This document shows positions 6,147 through 11,755 of a DNA stretch of 15,790 nucleotides, one piece after another. The position numbers were made by a program, and so were the translations under genes. The DNA is from an uncultured Anaerolineales bacterium. GTDB lineage: Bacteria > Chloroflexota > Anaerolineae > Anaerolineales > UBA11657. Numbering within the stretch: the first letter of the stretch is position 1; the number at the start of each line of letters is the position of its first letter. The stretch covers positions 1 through 15,790 of the forward strand of contig CAJWIA010000011.1 of assembly GCA_913040765.1 (NCBI GenBank), read 5' to 3'. The notes under the pieces are model-generated. The model made no database searches, was not told the origin of the DNA, and saw only the letters and a list, made by a program, of their open reading frames with translations.

Positions 6147-7121
6147 ATGCGTGATTTCTCTTTTACTGGCATCCCGACTGTGGACTATTATGACTTGTTT
6201 AAAGAAACAAAGCCTCGTATCCTATTGGGGAGTACGGCCGTCTATGCTGCTGCTGCACTAGCGAAACAGGGCGCAAATGTATTGTTTAGTGGGCCGGTCG
6301 GCGCCGATCTAAATCCAAATTTACTAACTCCACTACAAGATTCAGGTGTAATATTTGACCTACATGAAATGGATGGTCGCCAGGGCTCACTCGAAATGGC
6401 CTTTACAGCCAACGGCCAAGTAACTTCCCTAACAATAGATTCTGGCATAGGAACGGAGTTTCAAGCAGAACACCTTAGCGACGACTTTTGGAAAGCGCGC
6501 GTTTGCTGGATCGGAACTTGCCCCCACGATTACACAGTCGCGGTTGCCACAAAAGGACGAAGGCACGGATGCGAAGTTGTGCTCTCTCCTCAAGGTCAGT
6601 TCCGCAATAAGCTGAACGATGCCACCCAACTTGCTGAGCAATTACACTTTTTAAACTGCAATACAGCCGAAATGACAACTTTCGGTAACGGTCAATTAGA
6701 AAATGGTTTGGCTGTACTCCGTGAGATTAATCCCGAACTCCAAGTCCTGCTCACCAGGGGGAGAAATGGAGCCTGGTTTATAGGCCGTGATGAAGTATTC
6801 AGCATCCCAGCAATACCGCAAGTTGAGTCAGAATTCCTCGTTGGAGCTGGGGACGCATTTGCGGCAACTTTTCATTATCACCGCATACAGGGGCAACCAA
6901 TTCCTACATGTCTACAACGGGCCACCGCTGCGGCCGTACTCAAAATACGTGGTTTCTCCTACACTCGCATGGGAACAAACTCTGAGTTGTTGTTAAAAGT
7001 GGAAAAACTTGCACCGCAACTACCCGTTGAACATACTGCCTGGAATAGTAAAACTGCCATGCGCTGGTTTGAGGCGGAAGACCCCGACTTGACCCAGGAC
7101 GGGAGAATTACACTCAAATAA
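6147..7121 (+). CDS. Divergent PfkB-family kinase
   Basis: A 324-residue ribokinase/PfkB-superfamily protein only 12 bases after the pentapeptide gene, with GAGG (6136-6139) seven bases before its ATG, so the two are probably cotranscribed. Support comes from LLGSTAVYAAAALAKQGANV (26-45) and SGPVGADL (48-55), a degenerate N-terminal sugar-binding signature, and from LVGAGDAFAATF (231-242) with catalytic Asp236 and the GAGD anion hole. It departs from the family pattern: the first glycine signature reads GS instead of GG, and FLV replaces the usual D-T-T/D-P-V before GAGD. The lid region is hard to place. ATP binding and kinase activity are likely but the substrate may be unusual. It is only distantly similar to the kinase at 3277. 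It ends one base from the convergent LOG-like gene. Confidence 0.8.
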   Translation: MRDFSFTGIPTVDYYDLFKETKPRILLGSTAVYAAAALAKQGANVLFSGPVGADLNPNLLTPLQDSGVIFDLHEMDGRQGSLEMAFTANGQVTSLTIDSGIGTEFQAEHLSDDFWKARVCWIGTCPHDYTVAVATKGRRHGCEVVLSPQGQFRNKLNDATQLAEQLHFLNCNTAEMTTFGNGQLENGLAVLREINPELQVLLTRGRNGAWFIGRDEVFSIPAIPQVESEFLVGAGDAFAATFHYHRIQGQPIPTCLQRATAAAVLKIRGFSYTRMGTNSELLLKVEKLAPQLPVEHTAWNSKTAMRWFEAEDPDLTQDGRITLK

Positions 7122-7122
7122 T

Positions 7123-7704
7123 CTATTGGTCTCTTACATGTTCAACGGTCAGGCCAAGATCAGGAGCTGGCACAGTACCAATACGGGCAACAGCCTCGCG
7201 CACAGCCTCATCGGTTGTTTGCACAAATCCAATTTGAACTGTTCGTCTGTCGTCAAGATAACCAGGTATTGGCAAAAAAGCCTCTAGCCGGTCAGCCATG
7301 CCTCCAGAACCCTGCAAAACAGTCAGTGGCTTACCATGTGAATAAGCTTGGGTGACTTCATTAAGCGTGCCGCTTGAGCCTCGGACCATAATCACACTAT
7401 CACAGGCGCGAATAGTTGTAATGTTTCGCAACGCATACCCTATCCCGGTTGGGATTGCCACATCTATATAGGCATTTGCACCATGTCTATCCCCTTCGGG
7501 CAAAATGCCGACTACCAACCCACCTGCTTGCTTAGCCCCTCGGCTAGCCGCCTCCATAATACCCGTACCACCTCCAGTCACAGTGATACACCCGGCCACT
7601 GCGATGAGGCGTCCTACCTCTTCTGCCATCTTGAATATTTCATCCGGCACATTCGCGGCCGAACCGATCACACCGATATATTTCTGCTCTACTGGATGCA
7701 CCAT
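7123..7704 (-). CDS. LOG/TIGR00725-type Rossmann protein
   Basis: 193 residues with a nucleotide-binding Rossmann fold of the LOG / SLOG (formerly lysine decarboxylase-like) superfamily, TIGR00725-like. Visible elements are YIGVIGSAANVP (9-20) as the first strand and loop, TVTGGGTGIMEAASRGAKQA (41-60), GGLVVGILPEGDR (61-73) and GIGYALRN (87-94). RGSSGTLNEV (108-117) stands where true LOG cytokinin phosphoribohydrolases have PGGxGTxxE; the first residues are altered but GT and Glu116 remain. Enzymatic activity on a nucleoside monophosphate or a role in nucleotide sensing is therefore possible, unproven. The ATG at 7704 is chosen because GAGGA lies eight bases upstream; a TTG five codons earlier overlaps that site. 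It is divergent from the pentapeptide gene at 7841 and converges tightly with the kinase. Confidence 0.85.
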   Translation of the reverse strand: MVHPVEQKYIGVIGSAANVPDEIFKMAEEVGRLIAVAGCITVTGGGTGIMEAASRGAKQAGGLVVGILPEGDRHGANAYIDVAIPTGIGYALRNITTIRACDSVIMVRGSSGTLNEVTQAYSHGKPLTVLQGSGGMADRLEAFLPIPGYLDDRRTVQIGFVQTTDEAVREAVARIGTVPAPDLGLTVEHVRDQ

Positions 7705-7748
7705 TGGTAATTTCCTCAAAGTAGTCTAAAAACAGCTTAAGTTACTAT

Positions 7749-7754
7749 ATTATA
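7749..7754 (-). promoter_or_regulatory. -10 element of the LOG-type gene
   Basis: TATAAT on the minus strand, immediately followed by an overlapping TATAGT, lies about 45 bases before the ATG at 7704. The leader ends in GAGGA. No clear -35 is seen. It shares the 136-base divergent spacer with the pentapeptide-gene promoter. Confidence 0.4.
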
Positions 7755-7804
7755 GGTCTGCATCAAGTATATCAGGTATTAACACACCAATCGCATCAGA
7801 TCAC

Positions 7805-7834
7805 TTTCCAACTAATTAGCAGTCGGTGTATAGT
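7805..7834 (+). promoter_or_regulatory. Leaderless promoter of the third pentapeptide gene
   Basis: TATAGT (7829-7834) preceded by CGGTG, then exactly six bases (ACAGAT) and ATG at 7841. The -35 at the 18-base distance is a weaker TTTCCA (7805-7810). The spacer and -10 are nearly identical to those at 5723-5745. Confidence 0.7.
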
Positions 7835-7840
7835 ACAGAT

Positions 7841-8209
7841 ATGCGAGACGACGTAATAGCAAAGATTGCTGCAGGCGAAAGCTTAGAACAAGCTGACCTA
7901 GTAGGTATCGACCTCCGTGGTGTTGATCTTCATGCCGCTGATTTCAGCAAGGCTAACCTAAGTCAGGCTAAACTAAATGGAGCCAACCTGCAGGCAGCTA
8001 ATCTTAGTCAGGCTAACCTACGTGCGGCACATTTGAGTCAGGCTAACCTGGCTGATGCCAACCTTAGTAGCGCTAACCTGATCTGGACCAACCTTCGTGG
8101 CGCTAACCTAAGCGGTGCTGACTTACATGAAGCTATCTACGACGATACCACGATATTTCCTGAGCACTTCGAACCAGAAGAAGCAGGAATGGTGCGATCA
8201 ATCGAGTGA
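7841..8209 (+). CDS. Pentapeptide-repeat protein, leaderless mRNA
   Basis: 122 residues from ATG 7841; the upstream in-frame GTG at 7826 is part of the promoter. A short head (MRDDVIAKIAAGES) is followed by about 17 pentapeptides (EQADL, SKANL, SQAKL, NGANL, SQANL twice, ADANL, SSANL, RGANL, SGADL), then the cap EAIYDDTTIFPEHF with EEAGM. The DNA itself shows the repeat as recurring GCTAACCTNAGT-type 15-base units. No signal peptide, so cytosolic. It is closest to the protein at 5748 in promoter and head, and shares the cap with both paralogues. After its TGA stop the same frame stays open another 52 codons (to 8365), possibly by chance. Function unknown; gyrase-type DNA mimicry is only one possibility for this fold. 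Confidence 0.88.
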   Translation: MRDDVIAKIAAGESLEQADLVGIDLRGVDLHAADFSKANLSQAKLNGANLQAANLSQANLRAAHLSQANLADANLSSANLIWTNLRGANLSGADLHEAIYDDTTIFPEHFEPEEAGMVRSIE

Positions 8210-8374
8210 AAGCCATTCGGGACAATCTCTAGTTGCCCACATGAAGTTCCTCCCATATCTAATTGGTTTATTAAGTTCCTGTTTAATAGGCGCTATCAAC
8301 GACAACAACTAGCTATCGGTTTTATCCGGCTTCTTCGAGAAATCAAACGAATAATTAACTCCCAATAACTAAAA

Positions 8375-8405
8375 GAAGATCCCAAGATGGTGTCTTGGGA
8401 TCTTC
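8375..8405. repeat. Strong 13-bp hairpin
   Basis: GAAGATCCCAAGA (8375-8387) pairs perfectly with TCTTGGGATCTTC (8393-8405) around TGGTG. On the plus strand no T-run follows, so it is at best a factor-assisted terminator or an mRNA 3'-end stabiliser for the pentapeptide gene. On the minus strand TTTTAGTT follows, closer to an intrinsic terminator, but no minus-strand gene ends here. A smaller hairpin (TTTCTG/CAGAAA, 8411-8425) follows directly. The rest of the gene-free stretch 8210-8556 holds only the GC-rich element and promoter listed separately, plus a 23-codon hydrophobic ORF (8241-8312) that I do not accept. Confidence 0.65.
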
Positions 8406-8464
8406 ACTGATTTCTGGCTCAGAAACCTGTACCTCAAATTGTAACACAGCAAACTTTAGACATA

Positions 8465-8498
8465 CAAGGCTCGCGCGCGCAAGTGCGTGCCTTGCGAG
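8465..8498. repeat. GC-rich overlapping inverted repeats at the -35 of the propeller gene
   Basis: CAAGGC (8465-8470) pairs with GCCTTG (8489-8494), and CTCGC (8470-8474) with GCGAG (8494-8498); CGCAAG/CTTGCG offers a third, competing pairing. The block is strikingly GC-rich in AT-rich surroundings and its right arm contains the -35 hexamer TTGCGA of the following promoter. This is a natural place for a repressor or activator. Confidence 0.45.
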
Positions 8499-8521
8499 CT
8501 AATTGAGAATGGGTGTATGAT
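8492..8521 (+). promoter_or_regulatory. Promoter of the propeller surface-protein gene
   Basis: TTGCGA (8492-8497), 18 bases, then TATGAT (8516-8521) preceded by GGGTG: the same architecture as the other promoters with a -10 variant. Transcription would begin near 8528, giving a leader of about 29 bases before ATG 8557. No Shine-Dalgarno site is evident in that leader. Confidence 0.55.
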
Positions 8522-8556
8522 TACTCGTTTGATTATTAGAGTAAGCCATTGTATAT

Positions 8557-10653
8557 ATGCGCTATTTTCTTAGTAGTACCCTAATATTTGCCGCATTCGC
8601 CCTATTCCTGTACTCAGCAATCAGAGTATTTGCCGAAACCCCTTCCAACATCTCAGACGCCGGAAGCGTCACAATTCGTGATATAGGTCCAAGATACAGC
8701 GACACATTCACTATTGGTGCTAAAACATTTCTGATCGCTACCAGCAAAGGTGATGGTGGATTGGGCAATGAGGGTATATCGACTTACGACATTAGTGACA
8801 TCGACGATATCACATTTGTGGATCAGGTAAATGACACTTGCGGTATCTGCGGTTATGACCAGGGCTACGACTTCATTAGCAATCCCGCGGCCATTGAAGC
8901 TTTTACGATCGGGTCTGATACCTACGCAGTCCACATTGGCCAGGAAGGCATTCAGCTGATCGCGATAGATGCTGATGGAGATATGACTAGCAAAGGTGGC
9001 GTAGCTGATTCTGGTGATTACATAGCACTGGTGGGTTATGGTGGGAGACCTTCTGATCTCTCAACATTTGTAATAGGTTCTAACACATATGTCATTATCA
9101 CTGGCGGATATGGAAGTAATAAGGTCCAAATCATTGACTTGACTGATGTTGGTAGCGGCAATGAGGAAGCACCATCGATCACTGCTAAGGCCATAATAGA
9201 ACACGATGCAACTTTCACTGAACTTGCCGTTCCCAGTGGTGTTGATACCTTCAGCATTGGTTCGAACACCTACGCAATAGTTACCGGCCATGATGATAAT
9301 GGTGTTCAATTACTTGATATAAGTGATGTTGATAATATTGCCGCAAGGGGCATAGCAGAGGACGGAGCAACATTCACCACACTTGATGGCCCCATGGGCG
9401 TTGACACGTTCTCCATAGGCGCAAGCACATATGCAATAGTTACAGCTAACGATGATGATGGGGTGCAAATCCTTGATCTAAGCGATGTTGCAAACAGCAA
9501 CGTCAGTGCCAAGGGCGTAGCGGTGGATGGTGAAACTTTCACTGAACTAGAGGGCGCAGAGGATGTATCAACCTTCACGATCGGTACTTTTACATACGCA
9601 ATGGTAGCATCCTTCGAAGACGACGGTGTCCAGATCCTTGATATCAGCGATGTAGACAACATTGCGGCCAAAGATGCCGAAACGCATGGTGTGAACGGAT
9701 TTGAACTTTCTGAGGCTATAGATACAGATATAGTTACCATTGATAATATTCTGTATGGAGTAATCACATCGGGGTATCGAAGCGCTCGTGCGCAGTTCAT
9801 AAAACTCAACGATGACATAACCTCGCCGACCGTCGCAATAACATCTTCCTCCGGTTCTTCGGGCTCTTCGACTGGCTCGACCACATTGAGCTTTACTGCC
9901 ACGTTCAGTGAGTCCGTCAGCAATTTTGTGGTCGGAGATATTACTGTTACCGGCTCCGCTAACGGCGGTTCTCCGGCAGCCAGCAACTTTGCCGGATCGG
10001 GAACGACCTATACATTCGATGTGGTTAAAGGTTCATCTTCCGGGACCGTTTCAGTAACGATCGCAGCCGGAGCAGCTACCGATGCGGTTGGAAATGCCAA
10101 CACTGTCTCCAACACCTACATTCTGACTATCATCGACGCGACTAACACACCTACCAACACACCTACCAACACACCTATCAATACAGCGACAGTTACCCCT
10201 ACCCTGACCACTTTATCTGAAGACTATACTGAACCTCCTCCTACCGCTACCATTACAAGTACTGCCACCATCACTACCAGTCCGACTCTCACCCGGACTC
10301 CAAGTATCACGCCAACCTATACAGTCACTTTCACCCCAATTTACACACCGACATTCACACCAACATTCACGCCGACATTCACTCCAACAGCAACAGAAGA
10401 GGATGAGCCCGAAAGCGACAATGAAGAAGATGAACCTACCGCACCAAATAAGACACCCCAACCACCCACAGCATCATCTATCCCTACCAACTCACCTGTA
10501 GCTCCTACTGCGACCTCTTTATTGCCACAACCACTTGTCTTCGTGGGCACGCCTACCTCAACCTCAGTATCACCTGACCCGACAACAACCCCGCTGCCAC
10601 CCGCGCCGAGCGATCCCATTAACACCGCACTTAGTAATATCAAGTTCAGCTAG
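8557..10653 (+). CDS. Secreted seven-blade propeller / Ig-like / Thr-Pro-linker protein
   Basis: 698 residues up to a TAG. Residues 1-26 are a signal peptide (hydrophobic core, cleavage likely after VFA). Residues about 50-418 hold seven repeats of the pattern T/F-xIGxxTYAIVT ... GVQILDISD, starting near 50, 115, 169, 231, 284, 339 and 391; this resembles LVIVD-type beta-propeller repeats and predicts one seven-bladed propeller. Residues about 423-527 are a bacterial Ig-like domain (TATFSESVSNFVVGDITVTG, then GTVSVTIAAGAATDAVGN). Residues 528-690 are a Thr/Pro-rich linker with an acidic patch (EEDEPESDNEEDE). Such proteins sit on the cell surface and may bind sugars, proteins or matrix. The frame continues beyond the TAG through another stop to a membrane region ending at 11187, so the annotated end may not be the true end. 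Confidence 0.85.
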   Translation: MRYFLSSTLIFAAFALFLYSAIRVFAETPSNISDAGSVTIRDIGPRYSDTFTIGAKTFLIATSKGDGGLGNEGISTYDISDIDDITFVDQVNDTCGICGYDQGYDFISNPAAIEAFTIGSDTYAVHIGQEGIQLIAIDADGDMTSKGGVADSGDYIALVGYGGRPSDLSTFVIGSNTYVIITGGYGSNKVQIIDLTDVGSGNEEAPSITAKAIIEHDATFTELAVPSGVDTFSIGSNTYAIVTGHDDNGVQLLDISDVDNIAARGIAEDGATFTTLDGPMGVDTFSIGASTYAIVTANDDDGVQILDLSDVANSNVSAKGVAVDGETFTELEGAEDVSTFTIGTFTYAMVASFEDDGVQILDISDVDNIAAKDAETHGVNGFELSEAIDTDIVTIDNILYGVITSGYRSARAQFIKLNDDITSPTVAITSSSGSSGSSTGSTTLSFTATFSESVSNFVVGDITVTGSANGGSPAASNFAGSGTTYTFDVVKGSSSGTVSVTIAAGAATDAVGNANTVSNTYILTIIDATNTPTNTPTNTPINTATVTPTLTTLSEDYTEPPPTATITSTATITTSPTLTRTPSITPTYTVTFTPIYTPTFTPTFTPTFTPTATEEDEPESDNEEDEPTAPNKTPQPPTASSIPTNSPVAPTATSLLPQPLVFVGTPTSTSVSPDPTTTPLPPAPSDPINTALSNIKFS
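10147..10182 (+). repeat. 12-base tandem repeat in the Thr/Pro linker, three units
   Basis: Three consecutive units of ACACCTACCAAC or close to it encode TPTN-TPTN-TPIN. The first two are identical. Whole-codon units mean that copy-number change would lengthen or shorten the stalk without breaking the frame. Confidence 0.75.
10330..10389 (+). repeat. 12-base tandem repeat in the Thr/Pro linker, five units
   Basis: Five units of the form TTCACNCCNACA encode (F/Y)TP(T/I) repeats. The third codon positions differ between units, which points to selection on the peptide rather than very recent duplication. Confidence 0.75.
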
Positions 10654-10878
10654 AATTTGCTAGAGAATGCCGTACGCGAACCTTTTGACGGCGTACTTAC
10701 TGCACTCAGGCTCTTTACCAAATCTAACCGCCAGATAGATCGCACCTTTAGTACATCCAATAATATCGATCAACTAAGTGTGATCACCTGGGACAGTCCG
10801 GCCTGGCCTCTGCTTACAGGAGCACCTACACCAGTGCCTCAAACCGAACTACCCGCTCCAACCCAACCTAGTCTCTGA
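10654..10878 (+). pseudogene. In-frame continuation of the propeller gene between two stops
   Basis: This is the same frame as the propeller ORF, directly after its TAG, open for 74 codons to a TGA at 10876. The encoded segment (NLLENAVREPFDGVL... then a Pro/Thr-rich stretch with PTPVPQTELPAPTQPSL) keeps the amino-acid style of the preceding linker, so it looks like coding sequence rather than chance. It has no good start codon of its own (only a TTG at 10657) and no Shine-Dalgarno site. Either the gene has been split by nonsense mutations, or the stops are read through, or a sequencing or assembly error is present. I class it as a broken segment because readthrough cannot be shown from sequence. 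Confidence 0.5.
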
Positions 10879-10902
10879 CTGGCTATAATTCTCATACTGC
10901 CA

Positions 10903-11187
10903 ATGCTGCTAGCAATCAACTTTGCCCGTTTCCTACTTAAGCGTGGCATTACCCAAGCCTGGCTACGCTACGTGCTGGCACAACTACCTTTCATTGGAAC
11001 CACTCTGATATTACTTGTTATCTACCTGACCACGAACCCAGATTTTCTTCCAGCCATCACCATTTTGACTATCATTGTCTTACTATTTGTGCTCTTAGTC
11101 GAAGAAGTAATAATGCTTTTTTACGTTATAAAGCAGCGCCAAACCGAAATCATTCAAGCAGACACATCGCAGAGCGTTCGACAGTAA
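10903..11187 (+). CDS. Small three-helix membrane protein, or detached C-terminus of the propeller protein
   Basis: 94 residues from ATG 10903, in the same frame as the propeller gene. It holds a membrane segment MLLAINFARFLL, a second around LPFIGTTLILLVIYLTT, a third long one around AITILTIIVLLFVLLVEEVIMLFYV, and a charged tail (KQRQTEIIQ). The frame is open upstream of the ATG back to the TGA at 10876, and the codons there encode LAIILILP, which complete the first helix to a normal length. That favours an original single polypeptide whose anchor this was. A TATAAT (10884-10889) just upstream could now drive it separately with a seven-base leader. No Shine-Dalgarno site is seen. Confidence 0.55.
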   Translation: MLLAINFARFLLKRGITQAWLRYVLAQLPFIGTTLILLVIYLTTNPDFLPAITILTIIVLLFVLLVEEVIMLFYVIKQRQTEIIQADTSQSVRQ

Positions 11188-11237
11188 ATGCTGTAATACA
11201 TAAGCACCTATTCCAGTCCAAGTTGAAATACTTTTGC

Positions 11238-11267
11238 TTGCAGTCCCATAACTAGTGGGTGTATAGT
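11238..11267 (+). promoter_or_regulatory. Promoter of the unknown operon, leaderless register
   Basis: TTGCAG (11238-11243), 18 bases, then TATAGT (11262-11267) preceded by GGGTG. Seven bases after the -10 comes ATG at 11275, itself preceded by an in-frame GTG, so +1 should fall at the G before the ATG or on its A. Confidence 0.65.
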
Positions 11268-11274
11268 TATCGTG

Positions 11275-11397
11275 ATGATTGAGCAATCTGAATCTACTCG
11301 CATTAAAACACTGTATCTATGTCATCCACCAACTTCTACACAAGGAAGACAATTACTGCATGTTTGCAACCAACAATATACATCGCATTTACAGTAA
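11275..11397 (+). CDS. Putative 40-residue leader ORF
   Basis: From the ATG placed at the predicted transcription start, a 40-codon frame runs to TAA at 11395. The peptide begins MIEQSESTRIKTLYLC and has no recognisable domain. Its stop codon overlaps the best ribosome-binding site (TAAGGG, 11395-11400) of the next gene, whose ATG is at 11408. It could be a leader peptide that controls access to that site, or a non-functional ORF created by the leaderless start. The alternative is that the downstream gene begins at a TTG (11279) or at ATG 11359 in another frame. Confidence 0.35.
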   Translation: MIEQSESTRIKTLYLCHPPTSTQGRQLLHVCNQQYTSHLQ

Positions 11398-11407
11398 GGG
11401 CACGCCT

Positions 11408-11755
11408 ATGAACAAGATAAATTACTCTGAAATATCGTCCCCAATGGAAGGAATATCAAAGCTATCTTTACAGCAAATCACTAGCTGCATTAACAACTAT
11501 CTAGAAATGCGGCTTGACACATTAGTAACTGGGTATACGGATGGGTCAGATCATTGTGAATGGGAAGTAAAAGAAAATGATGTCACTGGCAGAATTTGGG
11601 TAACACTCGATGCAAACGACAGAACGATGAAGAATATTGGGTATGGTCTGAGAGCGGGTGTAAAACAACAAGACAATACCGTCCAATTGACTGCAATATA
11701 CATCGGTTGCATACATGCTCTCATTGAACTGTCCAACAACGAAGAAACAGACTAA
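11408..11755 (+). CDS. Unknown protein, first gene of a two-gene operon
   Basis: 115 residues from ATG 11408, chosen for the TAAGGG seven bases upstream; the frame is open back to 11279 without a better site. I do not recognise a family. It shows an N-terminal helix (GISKLSLQQITSCINNYLEMRL), then a beta-rich core (HCEWEVKENDVTGRIWVTLDAN), a glycine turn (IGYGLRAG) and a C-terminal helix (YIGCIHALIELSNN). There is no signal peptide or membrane segment. The order helix, W-x-V strand, turn, strand, helix recalls the first half of the next protein, hinting at distant relation. It overlaps the next gene as TAATG, so the two are translationally coupled and probably work together. Confidence 0.65.
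   Translation: MNKINYSEISSPMEGISKLSLQQITSCINNYLEMRLDTLVTGYTDGSDHCEWEVKENDVTGRIWVTLDANDRTMKNIGYGLRAGVKQQDNTVQLTAIYIGCIHALIELSNNEETD

Noticed and set aside
7841..8160. Regular 15-base periodicity suggesting a direct-repeat array or CRISPR
   Set aside because: Explained by codons of pentapeptide repeats; no unique spacers and the frame is open throughout.
8241..8312. 23-codon hydrophobic ORF with a lipobox-like LSSC
   Set aside because: Too short, no Shine-Dalgarno or promoter in register, and it overlaps the possible extension of the pentapeptide frame.
9306..9986. 226-codon open frame on the minus strand inside the propeller gene
   Set aside because: Antisense shadow of the biased Thr/Ser/Asp-rich coding sequence; no start signals and no recognisable domain.
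8557..11187. Stop-codon reassignment (UAG or UGA as sense)
   Set aside because: Other genes in the window end properly with TAG (6134), TGA (8209) and TAA at positions that match their family lengths.
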